Shown here: positions 15,715 to 23,764 of the stretch, in pieces
How positions within the stretch are numbered: the first letter of the stretch is position 1
How the letters are laid out: every line of letters begins with the position of its first letter
Origin: CAZQRP01 sp964596125
Lineage (GTDB): Bacteria > Chloroflexota > Dehalococcoidia > GIF9 > UBA5629
Direction of reading: 5' to 3'
Assembly (NCBI GenBank): GCA_964596125.1
Contig: CAZQRP010000033.1
Coordinates: 1 to 28,692, forward strand
Length of the DNA: 28,692 nucleotides
Program-made: the position numbers and the translations under genes
Notes under the pieces: generated by a model
Told to the model about the DNA's origin: nothing
Database searches by the model: none
The model's input: only the letters and a program-made list of their open reading frames with translations

Positions 15715-16893
15715 TTATATAATGCTAATTCGGTCTATTTGGACGTTCTTATACCCCGTTTCGGTAGAAGTGTCCCTTTCCACTTTCCAGATTTCGAAGA
15801 TGCCCGAGGTACGGTCGCCTTTAGCATTGAACGTGATAATGCCGCTGACGCCGCGATATTTCTGCCCTGTTGCCAGGAGTGCATCCCTTATAGCCTTACC
15901 GTCGTAGACGCCGGCTTTTTCTATCGCCCTGGCGATCAACAATAGAGCATCGTACGTAGTATCGCAATACACACTAGGATTCTTTCCAGTGGCGGCTTTA
16001 TAAGCATTAGTGAACTTGTCATACGTGGCATCCGAAGGGGCAATACTTCTGGTACCCGCAATAATGGCTTTTTCCATAAACTCGGCACATTTTTGGTCAG
16101 CAAACATTGTCTCGCCGTAGTTGCCGTCACAACCCAGCCATGCTATTTCATCCAGGCCCATTTCTGCAGCCTGTTTGAATAGTATGATCCCATCTTTCAC
16201 ATAGGTAACTGCAAGAATCACGTCCGGGTTGCTATCTTCAATGTTCTGTAGCTGGGTACGATAGTTCTTTTCGTTGGGATCGAAATATATCGATAGCACA
16301 TGTTTACCTGACCACCCGGTCTTCATAAGCGCTTCAACCAATGCCTTCTCTAATCCTACACCATAAGAATTAGCCTGGACCATGGTTGCCAGCCTGGTAA
16401 ATCCTTTTTGTATAATAACATCGGCCAGTATGATGCCCTGAAGCGTATCGTTAGGCGTGGTACGGTAGAACCAGTTTGTCCAGGCCTGATCGGAGATCTC
16501 CGGTGAGGTAGCTGATGGCGATACCATTAACACGTTTTTCTGGGCCAGATAAGGACCTGTTGCCATGACTGCACCACTACTCATACCACCGACGAGTACC
16601 TTTACACCGTTGTTTTCAACCATCTCTTTCACTTTTTCCAGGCACCTGGCAGCGTCGGTGCCATCATCCGCTTCCACCAGCTCTACCTGATTTCCCAGGA
16701 CTCCCCCCTTGGCATTTATTTCCGTAATCGCCAGTCTGGCAGCACTCAATCTATCTATGCCCTTCGGGCCAAGCAGTCCAGTGGTAGAAAGCACGCAGCC
16801 TATTTTCGTTTCCACTGCTTCTTTTGGAGCACAGGCTATAGCTGATGTGAGAAGACACAGGGCAACTATCACCAGTAACAGCTTTTTAGTCAT
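15715..16893 (-). CDS. Branched-chain amino acid-type ABC substrate-binding lipoprotein
   Basis: A 392-residue periplasmic-binding-fold protein of the LivJ/LivK class (Peripla_BP_6). The N-terminus is a lipoprotein signal: KK, a hydrophobic core, and the lipobox AIAC with C21 as the lipidated residue, so the protein is anchored outside the membrane. The mature part opens KIGCVLSTTGLLGPKGID, which matches the first strand and ligand loop, followed by AINEINAKGGVLG-like residues, VLVGGMSSGAVMATGPYLAQ, and FYRTTPNDTLQG. Such proteins bind branched-chain amino acids, amides, short-chain or aromatic acids. No permease or ATPase genes flank it, so it must work with a transporter elsewhere or act as a sensor. 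The ribosome binding site is AAGGGGTG. Position among catabolic genes suggests it captures the pathway substrate; this is inference. Confidence 0.93.
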   Translation of the reverse strand: MTKKLLLVIVALCLLTSAIACAPKEAVETKIGCVLSTTGLLGPKGIDRLSAARLAITEINAKGGVLGNQVELVEADDGTDAARCLEKVKEMVENNGVKVLVGGMSSGAVMATGPYLAQKNVLMVSPSATSPEISDQAWTNWFYRTTPNDTLQGIILADVIIQKGFTRLATMVQANSYGVGLEKALVEALMKTGWSGKHVLSIYFDPNEKNYRTQLQNIEDSNPDVILAVTYVKDGIILFKQAAEMGLDEIAWLGCDGNYGETMFADQKCAEFMEKAIIAGTRSIAPSDATYDKFTNAYKAATGKNPSVYCDTTYDALLLIARAIEKAGVYDGKAIRDALLATGQKYRGVSGIITFNAKGDRTSGIFEIWKVERDTSTETGYKNVQIDRISII

Positions 16894-17069
16894 GTATCAC
16901 CCCTTTCTCAACACCTGACGTTGCAGGGTACTGTAATACGAATGTTTGGCTTTCCAGACACCACCTCATTTGTAATTTCGATACAGTAAGTATAACACAG
17001 GCTGAAAGGCCTGGCATTCCGCAGTTTGAAAGTCCTTTGTCTATCGTACGTTATAAAGGAGAAGTTGAC

Positions 17070-17234
17070 ATGATTCGGCATTATAACAGAACAATTTCAG
17101 AGCATCTAAGTGGTGTGGTCACTGGTTGGCAGGTTTTACCTAATATTCGTATTGAAGACATACGAGCTGTCGGACTGGAGTCCAGAATCAAACGCAAGAG
17201 GATTATAGTTATTCTCTCTCCATGCCTGTTCTAA
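17070..17234 (+). CDS. Possible 54-residue small protein
   Basis: A short frame whose only real support is a strong AAGGAG (17056-17061) eight bases before ATG 17070; a start further up at 17037 lacks such a site. The product is basic, with a C-terminal KRKRIIVILSPCLF that could touch a membrane. It is plus-strand in a minus-strand neighbourhood and no family is recognised. It may be a small peptide gene, a remnant, or chance. Confidence 0.3.
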   Translation: MIRHYNRTISEHLSGVVTGWQVLPNIRIEDIRAVGLESRIKRKRIIVILSPCLF

Positions 17235-17297
17235 TAAGAATAGAGCCTGATACAATACTCTACCGGTTAACTGGAGAAACGTACTATTTAATACCTA

Positions 17298-18698
17298 TTA
17301 TGAGCAAAAACCCGGTAATAGCTCAGCCATATCAGGTACGTTCTCTAATTCAAATATCGCTTCAACCGCTTTATCGATCCTGTTCTGGCTTAATACTTTA
17401 GCTGCATTCATTCTGAACTTTGCTTCCAGATCGTCATCATTTATTCTTGCTTCTTCAGAAAAATGGTCTCCCTTACACCATATCTTTTCTTTTTTAAATG
17501 TTCTTCCTTTGGCTGCCACTTCAACTGAAGCGAGGCAGTTTTGAGGATTTTGAAGCCAGACCTTACCAAAATCAGGGTGAGGACTGAAGCTTATTCTTTT
17601 CATAAACTCTACTATTTCAGGATTATTCATTGTATCCGGGTCTTGCCAGTCAGCGACAGGTATTCTATGAGCCGCAACTGCAAAGGCGTAAGGCACATTG
17701 AATTGAGTATCAATATGAGTGGTAACTTGTGTATTTCTCCAGACCGGAACATTGATCATCGGGTTCAATAGAGTACTGATCCTTTCGATATCTTTCGGTA
17801 TAAGGTGATTTTCTTCTATGATTTCGATAAAGCAGTCGAGCGCACCATGATAAAGACGGCAACAAGGATAGGGTTTGTACGATGTTTCCACAAAATGCCA
17901 TGTATCACCCAGTTCCTGTACTACCATATCAGGTCGCCAGGCCTTTGCGCCATAAAACTTCCAGAATCCGTAATCCCCATCCAGTACGGTGGTGTCTCCG
18001 GTATAGCCCATCTGTGCGAGCAGCACAGCAGTAACTTCTGCCAGTGAGATCCATCCTGCCGGACCATATTTATCCATACCGGAGGGTACTGTCATTCGCC
18101 ATTTTACTTCTGCTGGCACAGGAGTCATATGACCAGCCAGCCCGATGGCGTGTAACATTCCTTCGTCGTTGAGTCTCGCCATCTTGCCTGCCCCGATTGC
18201 CCCACCCAGGATAGCAGAATTGAATCCATTGACCTCAGATTGTTTGAACTTACCTTCCCTGTTAAAAATCGTCTCTCGTAAAGCCTTCCCGATCCTCGTG
18301 GAAATTTCGTGACTCAAGGCAATAGCCACAATTAAATCCTTGCCCGAAGCTTTCCTGGTTTCACCTAAAGCTAAAGGTGCTGATAGTACATAGGGAGTAA
18401 CATGCGCCGGTGCCAGAATACAGTCCATATCAGTTGCATTAATGAGCTCACCATTGGCAAAAGCTGCTGCCGGACTTGAGACCCTGTCACCGGTACCAAC
18501 TATCGTTGATTCAGCGGCGTCACCTAGTCCCCTGGCAAACTGGATAGAAAGTTTCCCTTTGTCAACAGTTGTTCCAGCAAGGGCGCATCCCATAGAATCA
18601 AGAAAGATCCGCTTTGCTTCATGCTTTGCTTTTTCAGGTATGTCATTAAAATCGGTTTCTAAGGCAAACTTTACCAGCTCTTTTGTCAAACTCTGCAT
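17298..18698 (-). CDS. MmgE/PrpD family protein (second copy)
   Basis: A 466-residue MmgE/PrpD protein. It opens LTKELVKFALETDFNDIPEK and has the family's AKRIFLDSMGCALAGT, then NATDMDCILA in place of the usual aspartate-rich segment, ALSHEISTRIGKAL, AILGGAIGAGKMARL, ALGLA-like HAIGLAGH, and KPYPCCRLYHGALDC opening the C-terminal domain. The length is normal. A cofactor-independent hydratase, dehydratase, decarboxylase or isomerase step on a small carboxylic acid is expected, in the cytoplasm. It is the last gene of the long minus-strand run, 130 bases after the thioredoxin-reductase-like gene, with a strong AAGGAGG ribosome binding site. Sequence differences from the 9125 homologue are large, so this is not a recent duplication. 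Confidence 0.9.
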   Translation of the reverse strand: MQSLTKELVKFALETDFNDIPEKAKHEAKRIFLDSMGCALAGTTVDKGKLSIQFARGLGDAAESTIVGTGDRVSSPAAAFANGELINATDMDCILAPAHVTPYVLSAPLALGETRKASGKDLIVAIALSHEISTRIGKALRETIFNREGKFKQSEVNGFNSAILGGAIGAGKMARLNDEGMLHAIGLAGHMTPVPAEVKWRMTVPSGMDKYGPAGWISLAEVTAVLLAQMGYTGDTTVLDGDYGFWKFYGAKAWRPDMVVQELGDTWHFVETSYKPYPCCRLYHGALDCFIEIIEENHLIPKDIERISTLLNPMINVPVWRNTQVTTHIDTQFNVPYAFAVAAHRIPVADWQDPDTMNNPEIVEFMKRISFSPHPDFGKVWLQNPQNCLASVEVAAKGRTFKKEKIWCKGDHFSEEARINDDDLEAKFRMNAAKVLSQNRIDKAVEAIFELENVPDMAELLPGFCS

Positions 18699-18828
18699 CA
18701 GTGATTTGCCTCCTTACGTGCTGGAATGGACTAATCTCTTGATCGATAGAATGCATACTCTTGCCTGCTGACTTTTCAAGAACACAATATAAGTTCGGCG
18801 TCTTCGGCTTCCCATTTTCTGCTCCGAG

Positions 18829-19752
18829 CTATGCCTGTTCTCTGAGCAGTCTTTCAGCAGACAGTGCCGCCGTTGCACCGTCACCCACTGCGGTTACTAT
18901 TTGATTATGTGAGCCGCTTCTAATATCACCGGCAGAGAGTATGTATTGAGTACTCGTCTCCATTTTCTCATCCACTTTGATTCGACCCAGTTCATCTAGC
19001 GAAACGATGTCTTTTAGATAGTCCGTATTAGGCTCAAGCCCCACATGGACCAGGATACCGTCTATTTCCAGTGTCTGCCTTGCCGCGGCCTCCGTCCCGG
19101 TCAACTCGACTGCCTCAACCCGCTGGTCGCCGAGTATAGCTTCAACTTTCATACCACAACGGATGTCCAGCTTCGGATTGCTTGAAGCCCTTTCCTGAAG
19201 AACAGTACTTGCGGTGAGCGCAGGCATTGCCTCAATAAGAACGACTTTAGAGGCAAGACGTGTCATATAGAGAGCCTCCGTAATACCGGAGTCTCCGCCA
19301 CCGCATACTGCTACTACCTTATCAGCAAATTGCCCACCGTCACACAGAGCACAGGTGAATACGCCCTTCCCTGAGAGCTCGTCTTCACCGGGGATACCCA
19401 ATTTCTTTGGATGAGCACCAGCGGCTATAAGGACTATAGAAGTTGTATAACCTTCTCCATCGGTACATTTGACCCACCTGGCGCTCTTGTAAAGGTCGAT
19501 ACCTATTACCTCAGCTTTCTTGAGTGTTACCCCGTATTTGGTAGCCTGAGTTACCATTTCTGAAGCAAGCTGCGGTCCTGAAATCCCATCCGCAAATCCG
19601 GGATAGTTTTCTATCCATTCCACATTTTTTATTTGCCCGCCGAAGTTCCCTTTCTCTAATAGTATGGTGCTTCGCCCGGCCCGGCTTAAATATAGTCCTG
19701 CTGCTAAACCAGCCGGCCCTCCACCGATAATTACGACATCGTAATCGAACAT
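18829..19752 (-). CDS. Thioredoxin reductase-like FAD/NAD(P)-dependent disulfide oxidoreductase
   Basis: A 307-residue low-molecular-weight thioredoxin reductase homologue. The FAD fold (VVIIGGGPAGLAAGLYLSRA, 6-25), GGQI (38-41), ENYPGF, the redox-active C134-A-L-C137-D-G and the closing SAGDIR...GDGATAAL segment are all in place. The second nucleotide fold is GGGDSGITEA (151-160), but the HRRxxxR motif that grips the NADPH phosphate is absent: the strand ends VVLIEAMPALTAS, with Glu174 where NADH-preferring enzymes carry an acidic residue. NADH, or a reductant other than NADPH, is therefore likely. It follows the UGSC selenoprotein gene by 167 bases, with no thioredoxin gene near, so a role in reducing that protein's Sec/Cys centre is an attractive inference. 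The start has AGAGGT upstream. Confidence 0.88.
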   Translation of the reverse strand: MFDYDVVIIGGGPAGLAAGLYLSRAGRSTILLEKGNFGGQIKNVEWIENYPGFADGISGPQLASEMVTQATKYGVTLKKAEVIGIDLYKSARWVKCTDGEGYTTSIVLIAAGAHPKKLGIPGEDELSGKGVFTCALCDGGQFADKVVAVCGGGDSGITEALYMTRLASKVVLIEAMPALTASTVLQERASSNPKLDIRCGMKVEAILGDQRVEAVELTGTEAAARQTLEIDGILVHVGLEPNTDYLKDIVSLDELGRIKVDEKMETSTQYILSAGDIRSGSHNQIVTAVGDGATAALSAERLLREQA

Positions 19753-19768
19753 ATTGTACCTCTGTTCA

Positions 19769-19825
19769 GTACTTTACTTGTGTCTAAAGCAATATATTGC
19801 CTTTGGCAGTACACAGGTACTTTAC
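19769..19825. promoter_or_regulatory. Palindrome flanked by 9-base direct repeats before the reductase gene
   Basis: The perfect palindrome GCAATATATTGC (19789-19800) extends with one extra base into AAAG/CTTT. It is flanked by direct copies of GTACTTTAC at 19769-19777 and 19817-19825. Located 17-73 bases upstream of the thioredoxin-reductase-like start, it could be an operator or messenger hairpin. Confidence 0.35.
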
Positions 19826-19919
19826 GTAATCCGGGAGGGGATTATGCTGCTTGGACCACCCGCTCCTGTACATAGCCATCTTTAGTACCTGCCCCATCCA
19901 CCTGTAAAATATGCTGGTG

Positions 19920-21599
19920 TTAGTATCGAATATAGGTAGGTACCATGTCCTTATACTTATCTACCAACGTTCCCCAGTTTGCTGGCAACTCCACTTTTTT
20001 GGTTACAGGCCTTACATCGCTTCCAGGGAGACGAAATCCTATGAACAGGCCCACGAAATTACCACCTTTTCCACCACTGGTTACAATGTGAACATCATCG
20101 GGTGAATAGATCAGCCGCACTGAGTCCATGTCAGTTAGTGGTACAAATGCCTTACGCCGTGTTTGCCCATATCTATATGGGTGTCTATAAGCTGGAATAG
20201 AAGCAAACTCCGCAATATAAGTTTTTACCTCTTGTTTGGTCCAGCCTTCGTCGGCGAGCCGCTTAGCGTGTACCGGATTCATCAGTACGCCGAGTTCGTG
20301 GTTTGATCCTGGTGGAATATTATGGACAATGGCTTTCAGTATGGCGCTGGCGTCAGTGCCATAAGGCCATACATACACCTGGTCGTGGGGAAAGAAAACA
20401 CTGATCGCGCTGTCTTCATTTTTAAGGCCGCGATCTACATGGAGCGGTTCCCAGGGATTCTCTTCCTCGTTTTCAGCAACGACCTGGGTATATCTTCCTG
20501 GATGCCCAAGCTGTGACATATCTTCTATGCCTGGACGGCTCCCACCTATGTTCTTCATTATGAGTGACATGGCCCGTCCAATCGTAGCGTTGGCTATATT
20601 CCCTGGTCCCAGCACACCAACAGACTGGTTTATATTCAAGTCCCTGCACACAGGACCATTTATAGTCCAGAAAGCGGTCCATGAGCCAGTACTAACCGAC
20701 CAGACACCGAGACCTGATTTCGGATCTGCCAGGGCTTGTACCCCGGCTGTCAAGAGTGGCATATAGGTTGGCAGAGCTCCAGCCATTACCGCATTGATAG
20801 CAATCTTTTCCACCGTGGCCTTTCCCGCTCGTGGTACGATATTTGCCACGACGTGTTCAGGCGGGAAGTCCACGCCTTTCATCATTTCCCCGACTGCTTC
20901 TTCGGTAGGTGGTAGTATCGGCAAGCCATCGGTCCACCCTCTCTTATAATAGAATCGATTGACCTCTTCCAGATCACCTGTGAAGACAATTCTTGAAGGC
21001 TTTTCCTCTTTGCTCTTTGGAGATTTCTCTTCTTCGGATAGGGGCCGAGTTAACGCCGAGATAATGTCGTCCATTGCTGTATTTACTCCCGCTTCTGCTT
21101 CTTCACTGGAATGACACTCACAGGGCACAGTTTCTATTGTTGCTCGCAGCAAAGGCATTCTTTTCTCGGAAGCTGCCCTTTTGTATTCACCCTGGAAATA
21201 TTCATTAATAAGGACTACTGCCGGTGTACCCAGCTCTTCTATGGCAATTGAATTGTACACAAGGTACTGAGTGCAAGACCCTCAGTCGCCTACGGCAGCA
21301 ATAACAGTGTCCACTCCTTTTACCCACTCCTCAAATCTTGCCCTGTCCTCAGGCCCAATTTCCTCCAACGCGAACCTGGCAACGTAACGGCTGATCTTAC
21401 TGGAAGGGAATTTCTCTCTTAATTTACCTTCTACTACGCTCAGTATTGCCCCTGAGCCACTTTTATGAGAATCGAAGAGACCGATTGTTTTATCCTTCAA
21501 GTCCGTAACACGAGGTACTATACCCTTTAACGGTACGGGATCAGTCTCAGACCACGGATTCAAAACTTGATACTCATAAGATGAATTCTTGCTGCTCAT
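19920..21599 (-). CDS. UGSC-family selenoprotein fused to a second conserved domain
   Basis: Read through the TGA at 21282-21284 this is one 559-residue protein with selenocysteine at position 106. The Sec lies in AAVGD-U-GSCT, the defining motif of UGSC-family (seleno)proteins, with C109 as its redox partner and the family's EELGTPAVVLINE segment right after. The N-terminal part (1-190) starts with the typical LNPWSETDP opening and a IGLFDSHKSGSGAIL strand-loop; a CxC pair is at 160-162. A charged linker (about 190-203, rich in Glu and Lys) leads to a second domain, about 204-559, with RGWTDGLPILPPT, KIAINAVMAGALPTYMP, GPGNIANATIGRAM and NPWEPLH, a conserved type with no function I know. The start at 21599 is fixed by GGAGGTGAT (21604-21612). 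No ribosome binding site precedes the GTG at 21260, which argues against two genes. The catalytic role is unknown; redox or substrate-carrying by selenol is likely. Confidence 0.85.
21282..21284 (-). other. Recoded TGA (selenocysteine codon)
   Basis: The TGA is read in the frame GAC-TGA-GGG-TCT-TGC-ACT, giving D-U-G-S-C-T. The frames before (105 codons) and after (453 codons) are continuous and only together give the complete UGSC motif. A hairpin, ACTGAG (21286-21281) with CTCAGT (21271-21266) and a loop starting GGU, includes the TGA in its stem. It is closer to the TGA than usual for bacterial SECIS elements, so the true element needs folding to define. Confidence 0.82.
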
Positions 21600-21603
21600 G
21601 TAT

Positions 21604-21612
21604 ATCACCTCC
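21604..21612 (-). promoter_or_regulatory. Near-perfect ribosome binding site setting the selenoprotein start
   Basis: GGAGGTGAT on the minus strand is a nine-base match to the anti-Shine-Dalgarno and stands at proper distance from ATG 21599. It rules out the upstream in-frame ATG at 21614, whose codon would overlap it. Confidence 0.8.
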
Positions 21613-21623
21613 ATTTTAATTGT

Positions 21624-21947
21624 TCACCTTAACTGGTTAAAATCAACGATGAGGTCTTTTAGCACTTTAAACTTCGGATGAGGTTCTATCTTCATGTTCT
21701 TGCTAGCCGGTTCGCCGCACGAGAGCACCGGTTTCTCATTGACCGATACTGCACAGCACCTGCAACATATTTTTGTACAGGCCCACCTGAAAGCAAAGGT
21801 GCTGTCCAGATTCTCATAGATATATCGCAAGACATCCAAAACTGTACGTCCGCTATAAGGGACGTGAAACTCGTCGTATCTGGGCGCTGTGTCCACTTCA
21901 GGATCGAACCTGTATAATTTTACGGTGCTCAGTTCATCTTCAGCCAT
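21624..21947 (-). CDS. Minimal SdhB-like [2Fe-2S] protein
   Basis: A 107-residue protein equal to only the N-terminal ferredoxin domain of succinate dehydrogenase/fumarate reductase iron-sulfur subunits. It has the opening KLYRFDPEVDTAPRYDEFHV, the helix TVLDVLRYIYENLDSTFAFR, the ligands C57, C62, C65 and C77, and the closing KIEPHPKFKVLKDLIVDF. The [4Fe-4S]/[3Fe-4S] C-terminal domain is missing; the ferredoxin encoded at 23765-23977 may substitute. Two extra cysteines (C61, C64) are packed into the ligand loop CTKICCRCC. The ATG at 21947 overlaps the last eight bases of the SdhA-like gene, indicating coupled translation and a shared complex; the longer frame to 22010 would run 70 bases into that gene. 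The selenoprotein starts 24 bases downstream. Confidence 0.88.
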   Translation of the reverse strand: MAEDELSTVKLYRFDPEVDTAPRYDEFHVPYSGRTVLDVLRYIYENLDSTFAFRWACTKICCRCCAVSVNEKPVLSCGEPASKNMKIEPHPKFKVLKDLIVDFNQLR

Positions 21948-23757
21948 GCTCTCTACCTTGCATACCTTTGTATAGCGGCTCCGCTCTCCACCCATTATAT
22001 TCTTTGACACGAATAGCTTTATGCCACGGGTCTCCCAGTGTATCTTCTTCGGGCCGCCAGTATTTGAATTCGACCGGTGTTGTCCACTGTTTCAACTCGC
22101 CATCAACCAACCTTAAATGAATGTTTTTGTACCAGTTTGGATCCGGGGAAGGAAAGTCCCATCTGTCATGCAGACCGCGGCTCTCTGTTCTAATAAGTGC
22201 ATTTCTGATAATACATTCGGCAATCAGTATTAAATTTTTAAATTCAAGGGCATTGATCCACTCAAGATTAAACCTCTTTGACTTGTTTGAGACCGACAGA
22301 TTGGGTATGACTTCGCTCTTGTATCTCTCGACTTCTTTAAGAGCTAGCGTGAGGCCTTCCTCAGTCCTTCCGTATCCGATTGCCCCGACCACAATATCCT
22401 GCAGCACGGATTTGACCTGGTACACCATTGTACCGTCCTCACGTTCTAAGAGTGCGAGTGCATTTCGCTGCAGCATCTCCACCTGTGCCTTATCTATTGT
22501 CGGCTTTTCCCTTGTAGCCGCCCATTGTGCTGCCTCTCGTCCGGCAATTGTTCCCATGGCCATGCAGTAAGGTAACGCATTGGCCATCATCCTGTCAGAG
22601 CCATCTTTCCCTCCTGATGCTACTTCTCCCACGGCGTAAAGTCCGGGCTTGTCGGTCTCGCACCTTGTACTCACGTCACAACCGCCCTGGCAGTAGTGTA
22701 TAGCATATCCTGCCTCGATATAATCCGTAGCCAGATTGATATCTGCCCTTCCTAGGGCTGCGTAGGTAGGTAGTCTTTGATAATGTCTTTTGACTTTCTC
22801 GATGAAATCCACCGGCTGATGAGTAATCCCGACATAGATACCGCCGTGGGGTGATACTTTGCCCTCTTTGATTTCGTGAAAGATAGCCCGTGATATGATC
22901 GCTCTGGTTGAACGTTCCATCTTGACCGGGTCCCATTTGGACATAAACCTCTCGTTATTGCTATTGTACATTCGTCCGTCCCACTGTGCTATCATGCCGA
23001 ATGGTAGCCCCTTCCCAACAATTTCTGGAGGCCATAGCGCAACCGGGAGCGTCTGATTGAATTCAAAATCCATCATATCCACTCCGGCCCGTAGAGCTAT
23101 TGCCTGCCCGTCGCCTGTTAGATTGGGATTTGCCGTAGTGACCCTGTAGAGACCCTGATAGCCGCCTGTAGAGAGGATTGTCGCCTTGGATACAAATACC
23201 TTGAATCTACCGGTCCTGATATCGATTCCCGCTGCACCCACTATGGTGTTCCCATCATTGATCAGATCCATAATGAAAACGTCTTCCATAACGTCAATTT
23301 TCCTGGTTCTGATCAGGTGTGGAAATATCTTCAAGTAAACATCACCATGATCTCCCCGGGAAGGGAAAATGCTTCTTCCCTCCGAAGTACTACAGCCGAG
23401 AGTCCAAAATGTCTCAAGCTGATCATTCTTCATTTTGAACCGGCTGCCCCATTCAATAAGGTCCGCAGCCGTATCAGGTGCATGGGCCAGGAAGGCGTAT
23501 ACATTCTCTTGATTGTTCAGAAACCACCCGCACTTGAGAGTATCTTCGACATGTACGTCAAGGGTATCATGGGAATATATCCCCCAGCATTGATAGGCAT
23601 TGTGGGCCATCCAGGTCGCACCACAATCCTTAGCGAATAGCCCTTTCGTAGTTAGAAGTACCCTGGCGCCACGGGCTTGAGCTTCTATCGCAGCCCTACA
23701 ACCTGCAATCCCGGCTCCTATTATCAGCACATCGGTTTCAACAATGTCGTGTTCCAT
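21940..23757 (-). CDS. SdhA/FrdA-like FAD flavoprotein
   Basis: A 605-residue flavoprotein of the succinate dehydrogenase/fumarate reductase flavoprotein class. DVLIIGAGIAGCRAAIEA (9-26) binds FAD; NLTGDGQAIALRAGVDMMDFEF is the family's TGDG-A-Ala-x-R-A-G block; DKPGLYAVGEVASGGKDGSDRMMANAL replaces the usual HGANRLGGNSL active-site segment, with Lys-Asp for His-Gly. The S-H-T motif for covalent flavin attachment is not present, so FAD is probably bound non-covalently. No signal peptide or membrane anchor gene is seen; the complex should be cytoplasmic. ATG 23757 is preferred because AGGGGAGAG lies directly before it, eight bases after the ferredoxin gene ends; a longer frame to 23805 overlaps that gene. 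With the flanking ferredoxin and [2Fe-2S] protein it forms a three-part electron-transferring oxidoreductase. The substrate is an unknown acid. Confidence 0.88.
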   Translation of the reverse strand: MEHDIVETDVLIIGAGIAGCRAAIEAQARGARVLLTTKGLFAKDCGATWMAHNAYQCWGIYSHDTLDVHVEDTLKCGWFLNNQENVYAFLAHAPDTAADLIEWGSRFKMKNDQLETFWTLGCSTSEGRSIFPSRGDHGDVYLKIFPHLIRTRKIDVMEDVFIMDLINDGNTIVGAAGIDIRTGRFKVFVSKATILSTGGYQGLYRVTTANPNLTGDGQAIALRAGVDMMDFEFNQTLPVALWPPEIVGKGLPFGMIAQWDGRMYNSNNERFMSKWDPVKMERSTRAIISRAIFHEIKEGKVSPHGGIYVGITHQPVDFIEKVKRHYQRLPTYAALGRADINLATDYIEAGYAIHYCQGGCDVSTRCETDKPGLYAVGEVASGGKDGSDRMMANALPYCMAMGTIAGREAAQWAATREKPTIDKAQVEMLQRNALALLEREDGTMVYQVKSVLQDIVVGAIGYGRTEEGLTLALKEVERYKSEVIPNLSVSNKSKRFNLEWINALEFKNLILIAECIIRNALIRTESRGLHDRWDFPSPDPNWYKNIHLRLVDGELKQWTTPVEFKYWRPEEDTLGDPWHKAIRVKEYNGWRAEPLYKGMQGREHG

Positions 23758-23764
23758 CTCTCCC

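Noticed and set aside
21260..21282. Two separate genes on either side of the TGA at 21282
   Set aside because: The two frames are in register, the complete UGSC motif spans the TGA, and no ribosome binding site precedes the GTG at 21260. Selenocysteine recoding explains all three facts.
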